A DNA stretch of 55,633 nucleotides from Moraxella catarrhalis (lineage in GTDB: Bacteria; Pseudomonadota; Gammaproteobacteria; Pseudomonadales; Moraxellaceae). Shown here one piece after another: positions 1-9,583 of this stretch. The stretch is from assembly GCF_001656295.1 (NCBI RefSeq), contig NZ_LXHE01000008.1, forward strand, positions 1 through 55,633. Reading direction: 5' to 3'. The notes beneath the pieces are model-generated. The model was not told where the DNA came from, made no database searches, and saw nothing but the letters and a program-made list of their open reading frames with translations. The position numbers were made by a program, and so were the translations under genes. The number at the start of each line of letters is the position of its first letter. Position 1 is the stretch's first letter.

Positions 1-12
1 GAGGAAACCATC

Positions 13-1203
13 ATGGCAAAGGCCAAGTTTGAACGTGTAAAACCACACGTAAACGTTGGTACCATCGGTCACGTTGACCATGGTAAAACCACTCTAACTG
101 CTGCTATCGCAACCGTTGCTGCTAAGCACCACGGTGGTGAAGCAAAAGACTACGCTGCTATCGACTCTGCCCCTGAAGAAAAAGCACGTGGTATTACTAT
201 TAACACATCTCACATCGAGTATGACACAGAAGCTCGTCACTACGCACATGTAGACTGCCCAGGCCACGCTGACTATGTTAAAAACATGATCACAGGTGCT
301 GCACAGATGGACGGCGCAATCTTGGTTGTTTCTGCAACTGACGGCCCAATGCCACAAACTCGTGAGCACATCCTACTGTCTCGTCAGGTTGGTGTACCAT
401 ATATCATGGTATTCATGAACAAGTGCGACATGGTAGATGATGAAGAGCTACTAGAATTGGTTGAAATGGAAGTTCGTGAACTTCTATCTGACTATGACTT
501 CCCAGGTGATGACACCCCAATCATCAAAGGTTCAGCACTAGAAGCATTGAATGGTTCTGACGGTAAATATGGTGAGCCTGCTGTTCTAGAACTACTAGAC
601 ACGCTAGATTCATACATCCCAGAGCCTGAGCGTGACATCGATAAGTCATTCCTAATGCCAATCGAAGATGTCTTCTCAATCTCAGGTCGTGGTACTGTTG
701 TAACTGGCCGTGTTGAATCAGGCATTATTAAAGTTGGTGATGAAATTGAAATCATCGGTATCAAACCAACTACTAAAACCACTTGTACTGGTGTTGAAAT
801 GTTCCGTAAGCTGCTAGACGAAGGTCGTGCAGGTGAGAACTGTGGTATCCTACTACGTGGTACTAAGCGTGAAGAAGTTCAACGTGGTCAAGTATTGGCT
901 AAGCCAGGTTCAATCACCCCACACACCAAGTTTGATGCAGAAGTATACGTGCTATCAAAAGAAGAAGGTGGTCGTCATACCCCATTCCTAAATGGCTATC
1001 GTCCACAGTTCTACTTCCGTACCACAGACGTAACTGGTGCCATCACCCTACAAGAAGGCACTGAAATGGTTATGCCAGGTGATAACGTTGAGATGAGCGT
1101 TGAGCTAATCCACCCAATCGCCATGGACAAAGGTCTACGCTTTGCAATCCGTGAAGGCGGCCGTACTGTTGGTGCTGGTGTTGTTGCTAACGTTAAAGAC
1201 TGA
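13..1203 (+). CDS. tuf: Elongation factor Tu
   Basis: GTPase that delivers aminoacyl-tRNA to the ribosomal A site in the cytoplasm. The 396-residue length is standard. Visible GTPase motifs are GHVDHGKT (residues 19-26), the RGITINT switch region (about 59-65), DCPGH (81-85) and NKCD (136-139). The ATG follows a GAGGAAA ribosome-binding site that begins at base 1, so the gene is complete but its promoter or upstream operon partner (rpsG-fusA in many relatives) is outside the window. Leucine is encoded mostly by CTA, unlike most genes in the window, which fits very high expression. A hairpin terminator follows, so this copy is not cotranscribed with the tRNA-Trp/secE unit. Confidence 0.99.
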   Translation: MAKAKFERVKPHVNVGTIGHVDHGKTTLTAAIATVAAKHHGGEAKDYAAIDSAPEEKARGITINTSHIEYDTEARHYAHVDCPGHADYVKNMITGAAQMDGAILVVSATDGPMPQTREHILLSRQVGVPYIMVFMNKCDMVDDEELLELVEMEVRELLSDYDFPGDDTPIIKGSALEALNGSDGKYGEPAVLELLDTLDSYIPEPERDIDKSFLMPIEDVFSISGRGTVVTGRVESGIIKVGDEIEIIGIKPTTKTTCTGVEMFRKLLDEGRAGENCGILLRGTKREEVQRGQVLAKPGSITPHTKFDAEVYVLSKEEGGRHTPFLNGYRPQFYFRTTDVTGAITLQEGTEMVMPGDNVEMSVELIHPIAMDKGLRFAIREGGRTVGAGVVANVKD

Positions 1204-1240
1204 TTCTTTTTCAGTCATTAACCAGGCAATTGCCACAAAA

Positions 1241-1268
1241 ACCAAACTCGAAAGGGTTTGGTTTTTTT
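1241..1268 (+). terminator. Rho-independent terminator of tuf
   Basis: Nine-pair stem (1241-1249 with 1254-1262, one T-G wobble) closed by a GAAA tetraloop and followed by a run of seven T. It sits 38 bases after the tuf stop codon. Confidence 0.9.
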
Positions 1269-1302
1269 ATGGGTGGTGGTTGGATTTTTTTAGATAAAAT
1301 AC

Positions 1303-1330
1303 TTGCAAAAAATAAAAAGTTTGCTATAAT
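1303..1330 (+). promoter_or_regulatory. Sigma-70 type promoter for tRNA-Trp-secE-nusG
   Basis: TTGCAA (1303-1308), a 16-base spacer and a perfect TATAAT (1325-1330). The predicted start lies about 12 bases before the tRNA, directly after the tuf terminator. Confidence 0.85.
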
Positions 1331-1348
1331 AGCAGTCCTTAACACCCT

Positions 1349-1424
1349 AGGCGATTGGCTCAATTGGTAGAGCATCGGACTCCAAATCCGAGGGTTGGGG
1401 GTTCGAGTCCCTCATCGCCTGCCA
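1349..1424 (+). tRNA. tRNA-Trp (anticodon CCA)
   Basis: 76-nt cloverleaf with a fully paired AGGCGAT/ATCGCCT acceptor stem, encoded 3' CCA, a standard GGTTCGAGTCC T-arm and anticodon CCA at 1382-1384. It stands 63 bases before secE with no terminator between, so it is probably processed from a tRNA-secE-nusG transcript, the usual arrangement in gammaproteobacteria. Confidence 0.97.
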
Positions 1425-1487
1425 TCTTATTCTTCATACCATTCTTTTAACTTCATAAAAATTGGTCATTCCAAGGCAAGTCCCTGC

Positions 1488-1961
1488 ATGAGCGATAATA
1501 AAGACAATTTGGATATCCAATCTGAAACTTCAGCATCCGGCTTAAAACCTACCAAAACCCCAATCACAGTTTCAAAAGAGAGTGTGGTAGAGGTTGCTAA
1601 AAAGCGTTCGCCAAAAGATATGCTTTTGTGGTTGGTTGCCATCGTTGCCATGATTTCGGCAACTTTGGTGTCTCAATATTTGCCAAGGTATTGGGCGCCT
1701 GCTAATAATGTTTGGACACAGATTGCTATTACGGTAAGCTTGGTTGTATTTGGCTTTATTTGTCTGGCATTTACCAATCAAGGATCGGCTTTCAAAACAT
1801 TGTTAAAAGATGCGGGTATTGAGCTGCGCCGTGTGACATGGCCAACCAAAGATGAGACTGTTCGTTATACTTGGCAAGTGATTTTGATGATGATTGTTTT
1901 TGGAATTATCATTTGGTTGTTGGATATGTTCTTTAGCTACGTTGTTGGCTTTGTTATTTAA
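1488..1961 (+). CDS. secE: Protein translocase subunit SecE
   Basis: Essential small subunit of the SecYEG channel in the inner membrane; it clamps the two halves of SecY. The protein has 157 residues with three predicted membrane segments (about 45-63, 73-95 and 128-150). The conserved amphipathic signature with VTWPT just before the last segment is clear. An open frame extends back to 1395, but that would run through the tRNA-Trp T-arm, so ATG 1488 is chosen; its ribosome-binding site is weak. The polar N-terminal part is about 30 residues longer than in E. coli (127 aa). nusG follows after 20 bases, the usual neighbour. Confidence 0.93.
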   Translation: MSDNKDNLDIQSETSASGLKPTKTPITVSKESVVEVAKKRSPKDMLLWLVAIVAMISATLVSQYLPRYWAPANNVWTQIAITVSLVVFGFICLAFTNQGSAFKTLLKDAGIELRRVTWPTKDETVRYTWQVILMMIVFGIIIWLLDMFFSYVVGFVI

Positions 1962-1981
1962 GTAATTAAAAAGGGTATAAA

Positions 1982-2512
1982 ATGCGTTGGTATATCATTC
2001 AAGCGTTCTCTGGTTATGAAAATCAAGTTCAGCGTTCTTTGATTGAGCGCATTAAGCGCAGTGAATTTGCCGATAAGTTTGGTGATGTGCTTGTACCGAC
2101 TGAAGAAGTTGTAGAAATGCGTGAAGGCAAAAAGCGCACAACGCAGCAAAAACTTTTCCCAGGCTATGTCCTGATCAATATGGAAATGAACGAAGATACT
2201 TGGCATATTGTCAGATCTTGCCCAAATATCACAGGATTTATCGGCGGCACGCCAGAGCATCCTGCACCAATTACTCAGATTGAAGCGGATCGAATCTTAA
2301 ATCGTATTAATAAAACTGGTGATGCCCCACGTCCAAAAACCATGTTCGAGCCTGGCGAAGAAGTGTTGGTCATTGACGGTCCATTTACAGATTTCAAAGG
2401 ACTTGTTAAGAAAGTGGATTATGATAAGTCAAAATTACATCTGACCGTCAGCGTATTTAATCGTCCAACTGAAGTTGAGCTTGAATTTAATAAGGTTGAA
2501 AAGATTAATTAA
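1982..2512 (+). CDS. nusG: Transcription termination/antitermination factor NusG
   Basis: Binds RNA polymerase, reduces pausing and links transcription to Rho or to the ribosome. The 176 residues comprise an N-terminal NGN domain beginning MRWYIIQAFSGYE and a C-terminal KOW domain (about residues 122-176, with the PGEEVLVIDGPF stretch). A GGG-containing ribosome-binding site precedes ATG 1982. It is cotranscribed with secE. Its last codons also hold the -35 element of a promoter for the following ribosomal-protein genes. Confidence 0.97.
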   Translation: MRWYIIQAFSGYENQVQRSLIERIKRSEFADKFGDVLVPTEEVVEMREGKKRTTQQKLFPGYVLINMEMNEDTWHIVRSCPNITGFIGGTPEHPAPITQIEADRILNRINKTGDAPRPKTMFEPGEEVLVIDGPFTDFKGLVKKVDYDKSKLHLTVSVFNRPTEVELEFNKVEKIN

Positions 2513-2524
2513 TTACCGTATAAT
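2496..2524 (+). promoter_or_regulatory. Promoter for rplK-rplA, starting inside nusG
   Basis: TTGAAA (2496-2501), a 17-base spacer and a perfect TATAAT (2519-2524). The -35 box and half the spacer lie in the last coding bases of nusG. The predicted start is near 2531, leaving an rplK leader of about 80 nt. Confidence 0.8.
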
Positions 2525-2530
2525 ATGCGG

Positions 2531-2613
2531 TTTCGGCTCTGGGTACTGGTCTAGAGCTTGTTATTAACCTGGGGAGCTATTTAGCGTTACTACCCGTTAT
2601 TGGAGAGATTCTC
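2531..2613 (+). promoter_or_regulatory. Candidate L1-responsive leader of rplK-rplA
   Basis: An approximately 80-nt leader between the predicted start and rplK. In many gammaproteobacteria L1 represses its own operon by binding such a leader, which mimics its 23S rRNA site. A GGGGAGC segment (2571-2577) and self-complementary stretches are compatible with this, but I did not fold the RNA. The ribosome-binding site GGAGAG lies shortly before the rplK ATG. Confidence 0.35.
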
Positions 2614-3045
2614 ATGGCAAAGAAGATTGATGGCTACATCAAGCTACAAGTGCCTGCCGGTAAGGCAAATCCATCGCCACCAATTGGTCCAGCATTGGGT
2701 CAAAAAGGCGTGAACATCATGGCATTCTGTAAAGAGTTCAACGCTGCTTCTGCAAATATTGAGCCAGGCTTGCCTATTCCTGTTGTAATTACCGTTTTTA
2801 ATGACAAGTCATTCACTTTTGTGATGAAATCTCCTCCTGCGGCGGTTTTATTGCGTAAAGCAGCAGGTATTGCAAAAGGTTCAAGCACTCCTAACACATC
2901 AAAAGTTGGTACTGTTAACCGTGATCAACTTGAAGAAATCGTAAAAACCAAGCAAGCAGATCTAACCGCTGCTGAACTTGAAGCGGCAATCCGTACTATT
3001 GCAGGTACTGCTCGTTCAATGGGTATCACTGTGGAGGGTGTGTAA
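2614..3045 (+). CDS. rplK: 50S ribosomal protein L11
   Basis: L11 of the GTPase-associated centre on 23S rRNA, contacted by elongation and release factors and needed for the RelA response. 143 residues, near the usual 142. The N-terminal domain has the proline-rich segment with [11 protein letters not shown] that is characteristic of L11; the C-terminal RNA-binding domain follows from about residue 75. The stop codon shares one base with the rplA start (TAATG), which suggests coupled translation of L11 and L1. Confidence 0.98.
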   Translation: MAKKIDGYIKLQVPAGKANPSPPIGPALGQKGVNIMAFCKEFNAASANIEPGLPIPVVITVFNDKSFTFVMKSPPAAVLLRKAAGIAKGSSTPNTSKVGTVNRDQLEEIVKTKQADLTAAELEAAIRTIAGTARSMGITVEGV

Positions 3046-3746
3046 TGGCTAAGCTAACTAAGCGTCAACAATTAATTAAAGATCGTGTGGACAGCAACAA
3101 GCTATACACCATCGAAGAAGCCGTTGCAATTTTGAATGATTTGCCAGCAGCAAAATTCAAAGAGTCAATTGATATTGCGATTAACTTGGGTGTAGATCCA
3201 CGTAAATCTGACCAAGTTGTTCGTGGCGCAACCAATCTACCTGCGGGTACTGGTAAAACTAAGCGTGTTGCAGTATTTGCACAAGGCGCCGCTGCCGATG
3301 CTGCTAAAGAGGCAGGTGCTGATGTCGTTGGTTTTGAAGACCTAGCAGAAAGCATCAAAGCTGGCAACATGGATTTTGATGTTGTGATTGCATCACCTGA
3401 TGCGATGCGTGTTGTAGGACAGCTTGGTACCATTCTTGGTCCACGCGGTTTGATGCCAAACCCAAAAGTTGGTACTGTAACTGCTGACGTCGCTACTGCA
3501 GTAAAAAATACTAAAGCGGGTCAGGCTCAGTATCGTGTTGATAAAGCAGGTATTATTCATGCTTCTATCGGTCAGGTTGGCTTTACTGCTGAGCAAATCG
3601 AGCAAAACGCAACAGCTCTATTAAATGATCTTAAGCGTGCTAAACCAGCAACTTCTAAAGGTATTTATATCAAGAAGATCACGCTATCTAGCACCATGGG
3701 TCCTGGTATCGCAATTGATCCAGTACCACACCGCGTTAATAAATAA
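3045..3746 (+). CDS. rplA: 50S ribosomal protein L1
   Basis: L1 of the ribosomal L1 stalk, which helps release deacylated tRNA, and the usual repressor of the rplK-rplA operon. 233 residues, standard size. The family signature [15 protein letters not shown] is present in the middle of the protein. The start overlaps the rplK stop by one base. A promoter and a hairpin follow, so rplJ-rplL is at least partly a separate unit. Confidence 0.98.
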   Translation: MAKLTKRQQLIKDRVDSNKLYTIEEAVAILNDLPAAKFKESIDIAINLGVDPRKSDQVVRGATNLPAGTGKTKRVAVFAQGAAADAAKEAGADVVGFEDLAESIKAGNMDFDVVIASPDAMRVVGQLGTILGPRGLMPNPKVGTVTADVATAVKNTKAGQAQYRVDKAGIIHASIGQVGFTAEQIEQNATALLNDLKRAKPATSKGIYIKKITLSSTMGPGIAIDPVPHRVNK

Positions 3747-3778
3747 TCAATGCGTTGGGTTAAATTCTTATATTTAAC

Positions 3779-3806
3779 TTGATTTTAAAATTTTATTGAT
3801 TATAAT
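3779..3806 (+). promoter_or_regulatory. Promoter for rplJ-rplL(-rpoBC)
   Basis: TTGATT (3779-3784), a 16-base spacer and a perfect TATAAT (3801-3806). The predicted start near 3813 gives a leader of about 240 nt before rplJ. Confidence 0.7.
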
Positions 3807-3814
3807 AATGCAAC

Positions 3815-3848
3815 TTTTGATGGCTAAAGTTTATTTTAGCCATCAAAA
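3815..3848 (+). other. 14-bp perfect hairpin at the start of the rplJ leader
   Basis: Perfect inverted repeat, 3815-3828 with 3835-3848, and a 6-base loop. It lies immediately after the predicted transcription start of the rplJ promoter. No T-run follows on the + strand, so it is not a classical terminator. It could end rplKA transcripts by another route, protect a 5' end or pause polymerase. Confidence 0.6.
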
Positions 3849-3876
3849 AAGTTTAACAAATTAATATTTATTAGTT

Positions 3877-4054
3877 CAGCACAACGGGTTGTGCTGTCTA
3901 AGACCGTAGGTATTGCTCAGCAATCTAATAGGGAAACCTGCCTACGCAGACGGTGAGACTGTATTGTCGCCGTAATGGTGCAAACATCCTTAGGTGTTTG
4001 TGAATTTGGCTTATTGCTTTTGTGGTATTTAAGCAATAATTTTGGAGACAACCC
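3877..4054 (+). promoter_or_regulatory. Ribosomal protein L10 leader of rplJ-rplL
   Basis: Most of the 308-base rplA-rplJ gap is a structured leader. An 8-bp hairpin with loop CGGG (3877-3896) is followed by a long-range pairing region: ACCGTAGGTA near 3902 is complementary to the segment around 3939-3953. A GCAGACGGTGA stretch (3946-3956) resembles, from memory, the conserved core of gammaproteobacterial L10 leaders, which bind the L10-(L12)4 complex. The ribosome-binding site TTGGAG is just before ATG 4055. Confidence 0.6.
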
Positions 4055-4558
4055 ATGGCACTAAATCTTCAAGACAAACAAGCAATTGTTGCTGAAGTAA
4101 ATGAAGCTGCCAAAGGTGCGCTCTCTGCTGTAGTTGCCGACTCTCGCGGCGTTACAGTGGCAAAGATGACCGAACTTCGTAAAGCTGCTCGTGAAGCAGG
4201 TGTAGATATGCGCATTGTACGTAACACTTTGTTGCGTCGTGCTCTAGCTGACACCTCTTTTGAGTGCATGAACGATGTATTCGTTGGTCCTACACTAATC
4301 GCATTTTCAAATGAGCATCCAGGTGCAGCAGCACGTTTGTTCAAAGAATTTGCAAAGACCAATGACAAGTTCGAAATCAAAGGCGCAGCTTTTGAAGGTG
4401 AATTTATCGACGCAAAATCTATCGATCGCCTAGCTACCCTACCAACTTACGACGAAGCTATCGCACGTCTGATGGGTACTATGAAAGAAGCAGCAGCGGG
4501 CAAACTTGCACGTACTTTAGCTGCACTTCGTGATAAGATGGAATCAGAAGCGGCTTAA
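4055..4558 (+). CDS. rplJ: 50S ribosomal protein L10
   Basis: Base of the L7/L12 stalk; it binds 23S rRNA and anchors the L12 dimers through its C-terminal helix. 167 residues against 165 in E. coli, with the typical N-terminal start ([13 protein letters not shown]) and an Ala/Arg-rich C terminus. A GGAGA ribosome-binding site precedes the ATG. It is first of the rplJ-rplL pair and, with L12, the likely autogenous repressor acting on the leader before it. CTA leucine codons are frequent, as in other highly expressed genes here. Confidence 0.98.
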   Translation: MALNLQDKQAIVAEVNEAAKGALSAVVADSRGVTVAKMTELRKAAREAGVDMRIVRNTLLRRALADTSFECMNDVFVGPTLIAFSNEHPGAAARLFKEFAKTNDKFEIKGAAFEGEFIDAKSIDRLATLPTYDEAIARLMGTMKEAAAGKLARTLAALRDKMESEAA

Positions 4559-4614
4559 TTTACCGTAACATTTTAAATTTATTTACTCTCATACCTTTGT
4601 TAGGAATAATTGCT

Positions 4615-4989
4615 ATGTCACTAACTAATGAACAAATCTTAGACGCAATCGCGGAAAAATCAGTAATGGAAATCGTTGAGCTTATCTCTGCGATGGAAGA
4701 GAAGTTCGGCGTATCTGCAGCAGCTCTAGCAGCAGCTCCAGCAGCTGGCGGCGATGCTGGCGGTGCGGCTGAAGAAAAAGACGAGTTTGACGTTGTTCTA
4801 ACCAGCGCAGGCGATAAGAAAGTTGCTGTTATTAAAGTTGTGCGTGAAGTTACTGGTCTAGGTCTAAAAGAAGCTAAAGACCTAGTTGAAGGTGCTCCAC
4901 AAACTGTTAAAGAAGCGGCATCTAAAGCTGAAGCTGAAGAGCTTAAGAAGAAGCTTGAAGAAGCTGGCGCAAGCGTTGACCTTAAATAA
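4615..4989 (+). CDS. rplL: 50S ribosomal protein L7/L12
   Basis: Stalk protein present in several copies per ribosome; it recruits and stimulates translation GTPases. 124 residues from ATG 4615 (MSLTNEQ), preceded by a TAGGAA ribosome-binding site; an in-frame ATG at 4597 has no such site. The N-terminal dimerisation domain, an Ala/Gly-rich hinge (about 38-54) and the C-terminal domain ending with the acidic/lysine helices are all clear. A strong terminator-like hairpin follows. Confidence 0.98.
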   Translation: MSLTNEQILDAIAEKSVMEIVELISAMEEKFGVSAAALAAAPAAGGDAGGAAEEKDEFDVVLTSAGDKKVAVIKVVREVTGLGLKEAKDLVEGAPQTVKEAASKAEAEELKKKLEEAGASVDLK

Positions 4990-5042
4990 TTTACCTAAAT
5001 TGCTGCTAGTCATACAGCCAGCAATTTAAAAAATTATTTTTC

Positions 5043-5081
5043 AAAAAAGCCGATAATGTATTGCATTATTGGCTTTTTTTT
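5043..5081 (+). terminator. Attenuator/terminator between rplL and rpoB
   Basis: A 16-bp stem with one G-T wobble (5043-5058 with 5064-5079), a 5-base loop and eight T. Since rpoBC is normally transcribed from upstream ribosomal promoters, partial read-through here would set the RNA polymerase to ribosomal-protein ratio, as known for E. coli. A weaker hairpin (AAATTGCTG with CAGCAATTT) lies just before it. Confidence 0.85.
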
Positions 5082-5089
5082 ATTATAAT
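5061..5089 (+). promoter_or_regulatory. Possible promoter overlapping the rplL terminator
   Basis: TTGCAT (5061-5066, inside the terminator loop and right arm), a 17-base spacer and a perfect TATAAT (5084-5089) immediately after the T-run. The -35 match is only 3 of 6. If active it would start near 5096 and supply rpoBC with a leader of about 315 nt. Confidence 0.4.
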
Positions 5090-5100
5090 TAAGTATTTGA

Positions 5101-5149
5101 CCTTTTGTGTATCTGTTCTTACAGCGGAATAGAAACACATCCCAAAAGG
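5101..5149 (+). other. Long stem in the rpoB leader, possible RNase III site
   Basis: CCTTTTG at 5101 pairs with CAAAAGG ending at 5149, and GTGT with ACAC inside it, giving an extended imperfect stem. In E. coli the rplL-rpoB gap contains an RNase III processing stem in the same place, so this is a candidate equivalent. The rest of the stretch to rpoB (5150-5410) has only a small hairpin (5299-5317), a repeated TTTGGCAG and the AAGGAA ribosome-binding site; no gene. Confidence 0.45.
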
Positions 5150-5410
5150 ACAAACGCACCCATGCAAGCTGAACGACTTACCTATTATTAACAGTGATTT
5201 GCTAGATACTGAACGGTATTTGGCGATTTGTTGTGTCTGTCTGTTTTATTTCCGTGCGATTTTCCTTTGTAAAGTTCAAAAAATGGGTGCTTATTCTCAA
5301 GAATCGCAATGATTCTTTCATATTTTGATTTTAGCTATTAAAATAGACAAAATCTTTGGCAGTGTTTGCCTCTTTGGCAGCATATTTTTAAGTTAATCTA
5401 AGGAATCTTA

Positions 5411-8400
5411 ATGGCATATTCTTATACCGAAAAGAAACGTATTCGCAAAAGTTTTTCAAAGCTTCCAGATGTCATGGATGTGCCTTATCTGCTTGCCATC
5501 CAAGTGGATTCTTATGAGCAATTCTTACAAGAGCATAAAAAACCAAAAGCTCGTGCCAATATTGGTTTACAAGCGGCTTTTTCTTCAATTTTCCCGATCG
5601 AAAGCCACTCTGGTAATGCTCAATTACAATTCGTTGAGTATTACTTAGGTGAGCCTGAGTTTGATGAGCGTGAATGTATCATGCGCGGCTCAACCTTTGC
5701 AGCACCTTTGCGTGTAAAAATTCGCCTCGTTATCAAGGATAAAGAAAACAAAACTGCCATTAAAGACGTCCGTGAACAAAGCGTTTATATGGGAGAAATT
5801 CCATTGATGACGGATAATGGTACTTTTATTATTAACGGTACCGAGCGTGTCATCGTCTCTCAGTTGCATCGTTCACCTGGTGTTTTCTTTGATCACGATA
5901 AAGGCAAGTCGCACTCAAGCGGTAAAGTACTTTATAACGCACGCATTATTCCTTATCGTGGTTCTTGGCTTGACTTTGAATTTGATGCCAAAGATTTGGT
6001 GTATGCGCGTATTGACCGCCGTCGTAAGTTGTTGGCAACGATTATTTTGCGTGCCATTGGCATGGATACCGCTCAAATTTTAGATCAATTTTTTGAAAAA
6101 GTTGAAGTATTTAAAGGTGATGAATCCTTTGAAATTGAACTGATTGCTGATCGTTTAAAAGGTGAGATGGCTCAGTTTGACATCGTAAGCCCTGATGGTA
6201 AGGTGATTGTTGAACAAGGTCAGCGTATCAACGCACGCCGTGTTAAGCAAATCCTAGATGCTGGTATGACTAAGCTAGCTGTGCCTGATGAATACTTGTA
6301 TGAGCGTATCATTGGCGAGGATATTGTGGTTGGGGACGAGGTTTTGGTTCGTGCCAATACCTTGATTGACCATGAAATTTTGGTAAAACTTGCTGAAAAG
6401 AATATTCAATCATTTAAGATTTTATTCACCAATGATATCGATCATGGTGCATATATCGCTGATACACTACGCGCTGACACCATTTTGACTCGTGAAGAGG
6501 CGCTGATCGAAATCTATAAAGTGATGCGTCCAGGTGAACCACCAACACTTGAGACTGCTGAAAAGCTTTTTGAATCCATGTTCTTTAGCCAAGAGCGTTA
6601 CGACTTGTCTAATGTGGGTCGTATGAAATTCAACCGTCGTTTGGGTCGTGAGTTCATTGACACTGACGATATGGATGTGCAGCGCGAGCAAGGTGTTTTA
6701 TCGAATCAAGATATTGTTGATGTCTTAAAAGAGTTGATCGAGATCCGTAATGGTCGTGGCGAGGTAGATGATATTGACCACTTAGGTAATCGCCGTATTC
6801 GCTCTGTGGGTGAGATGACTGAAAACCAGTTCCGTATCGGTTTGGCGCGTGTTGAGCGTGCCGTTAAAGAACGCTTGACCACAGCCGATTCTGATAATTT
6901 ATCTCCTCAGGACTTGATTAACTCAAAACCTGTGGCAGCATCTATCAAAGAGTTCTTCGGCTCAAGTCAGCTATCGCAGTTTATGGATCAAAATAACCCA
7001 TTATCTGAGATTACGCATAAACGCCGTGTATCAGCATTGGGTCCAGGTGGTTTGACGCGTGAGCGTGCAGGCTTTGAGGTTCGAGATGTCCATACGACTC
7101 ACTATGGTCGTGTATGTCCAATTGAAACCCCTGAAGGTCCAAACATCGGTTTGATTAACTCTTTGGCAACTTTTGCCAAAACAAATAATTTTGGCTTCTT
7201 GGAGACACCATACAGACGCGTCGTTGATGGTCGTGTGACCGATGAGATTGAATATGTTTCTGCCATCGAAGAAGTGGGCATGGTGATCGCACAAGCTGAC
7301 TCACCGATGAATGATCAAGGTGAGCTGACCGAAGAAATGGTCAGTGTCCGTCATGACGGCGAATTTGTGCGTATGAGTGCTGATAAAGTCACTCATATGG
7401 ATGTTTCACCGCGTCAAGTAGTATCGGTAGCAGCAGGTCTGATCCCATTCTTGGAGCATGATGACGCAAACCGTGCCTTGATGGGCTCAAACATGCAGCG
7501 TCAGGCAGTTCCAACACTGCGCAGTGATAAGCCGCTTGTGGGAACAGGTATGGAGCGTCACGTGGCGCGTGACTCGGGCGTTTGTGTGGTTGCTAAGCGT
7601 GGCGGTGTGATCGAAGAAGTTGATGCCAGTCGCATCATTGTGCGTGTCAATGAAGACGAGATGACGGCAGGTGAGGCAGGTATTGATATTTATAATTTGA
7701 TTAAATACACTCGCTCAAACCAAAACACCTGTATTAACCAGCGTGTCATCGTCAATGAAGGTGATGAAATCGCGCGTGGCGATATCTTGGCAGATGGTCC
7801 GTCAACCGATCTTGGTGAGCTTGCACTGGGTCAAAATATGCGCGTGGCATTCATGCCTTGGAATGGTTATAACTTCGAAGACTCGATTTTATTATCTGAG
7901 CGCGTGGTTCAAGAAGATCGCTTTACTACCATTCATATTCAAGAGCTGACTTGTGTGGCTCGTGATACTAAGCTTGGTCCTGAAGAAATCACAGGCGATA
8001 TTCCAAACGTTGGTGAAGCTGCGCTGGCAAATCTTGATGAAGCAGGTATCGTGTATATCGGTGCGGAAGTAGATGCTGGCGACATTTTGGTTGGTAAAGT
8101 GACTCCAAAAGGCGAAAGTCAGCTCACTCCAGAAGAAAAGCTGCTTCGTGCCATTTTTGGTGAAAAAGCTGCCGACGTTAAAGACACATCTTTACGTGTG
8201 CCATCATCAACCAAAGGTACGGTGATTGATGTGCAAGTCTTCACACGCGACGGCCTTGAAAAAGACAGCCGCGCTAAGTCTATCGAAAAAGCCATGCTTG
8301 ACGATTACCGTAAAGACTTAAAAGAAGAATTGGTGATTTTTGAAGCAGCAGCAAAAGGCCGTATTTTGAGCCTGCTAGAAGGCAAAAAAGTCAGCGGCGG

Positions 8401-9502
8401 TGCAGGCTTTAAAGCGGGTACAGTTCTAAGCGCTGCAGATATCGAAAATTTGCCACTAGAAAGCTTGCTAGATATTCAGCCTGCTGAAGAGGAAGTTTCA
8501 GAGCGTTTGGGTCAGATTGCTGAATTCTTAAGCGATAAGCAAAAAGACATCGATAACAAATTTACCGAGAAAAAACGCAAATTAACCCAAGGTGATGACT
8601 TGGCGCATGGCGTCCAAAAGATCGTTAAGGTTTATTTGGCGGTTAAGCGTCGTATCCAGCCAGGTGATAAGATGGCAGGTCGCCATGGTAACAAAGGGGT
8701 TGTGTCGCGCATCATGCCAGTTGAGGACATGCCTTATGATGAAAATGGCAACCCTGTTGACATCGTGCTAAACCCATTGGGTGTACCATCGCGTATGAAC
8801 ATCGGTCAGGTGCTAGAAACCCATTTGGGTATGGCAGCCAAAGGTCTGGGTGATAAGATTAATGGCATGCTGCGTGCTCAAGCCAGCATCGCCCAACTGC
8901 GTGAATTCTTAGATAAGATTTATAACCAAGTTGGCGGTGAGCAAGTGGATTTAGACAGCTTGTCTGATGAAGATTTGTTAGCGCTATGCCAAAATCTAAA
9001 AGATGGCGTACCTATGGGCACAGCGGTATTTGATGGCGCTGAAGAAGCTCAAATCAAAGAGCTGCTAAGCTTAGCTGATCTATCAACCACCGGCCAACAA
9101 ACACTATATGATGGCCGCACTGGTAAGAAATTTGATCGCCCTGTTACAGTTGGCTATATGTATATGCTGAAGCTAAACCATTTGGTGGATGATAAGATGC
9201 ACGCGCGTTCGACAGGTTCGTACTCGCTTGTCACTCAGCAGCCATTGGGCGGTAAAGCACAATTCGGTGGTCAGCGTTTTGGTGAGATGGAAGTTTGGGC
9301 GTTAGAGGCTTATGGCGCAACTTACACCTTGCAAGAGATGCTTACTGTGAAGTCGGACGATGTTGAGGGTCGTACACGCATGTATAAGAATATTGTCGAT
9401 GGTGAGCAGTATATGAATCCTGGCATGCCAGAGTCGTTCAATGTCTTGACCAAAGAGATTCGCTCGCTGGGTATCAACATTGACTTAAAAGAAAAGAAGT
9501 AA
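5411..9502 (+). CDS. rpoB: DNA-directed RNA polymerase subunit beta
   Basis: Catalytic subunit of RNA polymerase, forming the active cleft with beta'. 1363 residues, near the E. coli 1342. The start [15 protein letters not shown] is typical. The rifampicin-binding region (about residues 515-552, bases 6950-7065) reads [17 protein letters not shown] followed by [10 protein letters not shown], the susceptible-type sequence at the usual resistance positions. The C-terminal block with [18 protein letters not shown] is intact. An AAGGAA ribosome-binding site precedes the ATG. rpoC follows after 81 bases. Confidence 0.99.
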   Translation: MAYSYTEKKRIRKSFSKLPDVMDVPYLLAIQVDSYEQFLQEHKKPKARANIGLQAAFSSIFPIESHSGNAQLQFVEYYLGEPEFDERECIMRGSTFAAPLRVKIRLVIKDKENKTAIKDVREQSVYMGEIPLMTDNGTFIINGTERVIVSQLHRSPGVFFDHDKGKSHSSGKVLYNARIIPYRGSWLDFEFDAKDLVYARIDRRRKLLATIILRAIGMDTAQILDQFFEKVEVFKGDESFEIELIADRLKGEMAQFDIVSPDGKVIVEQGQRINARRVKQILDAGMTKLAVPDEYLYERIIGEDIVVGDEVLVRANTLIDHEILVKLAEKNIQSFKILFTNDIDHGAYIADTLRADTILTREEALIEIYKVMRPGEPPTLETAEKLFESMFFSQERYDLSNVGRMKFNRRLGREFIDTDDMDVQREQGVLSNQDIVDVLKELIEIRNGRGEVDDIDHLGNRRIRSVGEMTENQFRIGLARVERAVKERLTTADSDNLSPQDLINSKPVAASIKEFFGSSQLSQFMDQNNPLSEITHKRRVSALGPGGLTRERAGFEVRDVHTTHYGRVCPIETPEGPNIGLINSLATFAKTNNFGFLETPYRRVVDGRVTDEIEYVSAIEEVGMVIAQADSPMNDQGELTEEMVSVRHDGEFVRMSADKVTHMDVSPRQVVSVAAGLIPFLEHDDANRALMGSNMQRQAVPTLRSDKPLVGTGMERHVARDSGVCVVAKRGGVIEEVDASRIIVRVNEDEMTAGEAGIDIYNLIKYTRSNQNTCINQRVIVNEGDEIARGDILADGPSTDLGELALGQNMRVAFMPWNGYNFEDSILLSERVVQEDRFTTIHIQELTCVARDTKLGPEEITGDIPNVGEAALANLDEAGIVYIGAEVDAGDILVGKVTPKGESQLTPEEKLLRAIFGEKAADVKDTSLRVPSSTKGTVIDVQVFTRDGLEKDSRAKSIEKAMLDDYRKDLKEELVIFEAAAKGRILSLLEGKKVSGGAGFKAGTVLSAADIENLPLESLLDIQPAEEEVSERLGQIAEFLSDKQKDIDNKFTEKKRKLTQGDDLAHGVQKIVKVYLAVKRRIQPGDKMAGRHGNKGVVSRIMPVEDMPYDENGNPVDIVLNPLGVPSRMNIGQVLETHLGMAAKGLGDKINGMLRAQASIAQLREFLDKIYNQVGGEQVDLDSLSDEDLLALCQNLKDGVPMGTAVFDGAEEAQIKELLSLADLSTTGQQTLYDGRTGKKFDRPVTVGYMYMLKLNHLVDDKMHARSTGSYSLVTQQPLGGKAQFGGQRFGEMEVWALEAYGATYTLQEMLTVKSDDVEGRTRMYKNIVDGEQYMNPGMPESFNVLTKEIRSLGINIDLKEKK

Positions 9503-9524
9503 CCAAAGCCCAAGACCAACACTA

Positions 9525-9548
9525 CCCAGTGATCAAATGATCACTGGG
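9525..9548 (+). other. Hairpin between rpoB and rpoC
   Basis: Near-perfect 24-base palindrome (CCCAGTGATCA, AA, TGATCACTGGG) with no T-run after it. It ends 35 bases before the rpoC start. It may stabilise or process the rpoBC mRNA; it is not a terminator. Confidence 0.6.
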
Positions 9549-9583
9549 CGTAAAGATTACGACGAATACAACGGAGAAACCTT

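Noticed and set aside
1395-1487. Longer secE reading frame beginning inside tRNA-Trp
   Set aside because: It would start within the tRNA T-arm; no ribosome-binding site and no resemblance to SecE N termini.
3815-3848. Classical intrinsic terminator of rplK-rplA
   Set aside because: The stem is perfect but no T-run follows on the + strand, so it is listed as a hairpin instead.
6950-7065. Rifampicin-resistance substitution in rpoB
   Set aside because: All usual resistance positions that I can align carry the susceptible-type residues.
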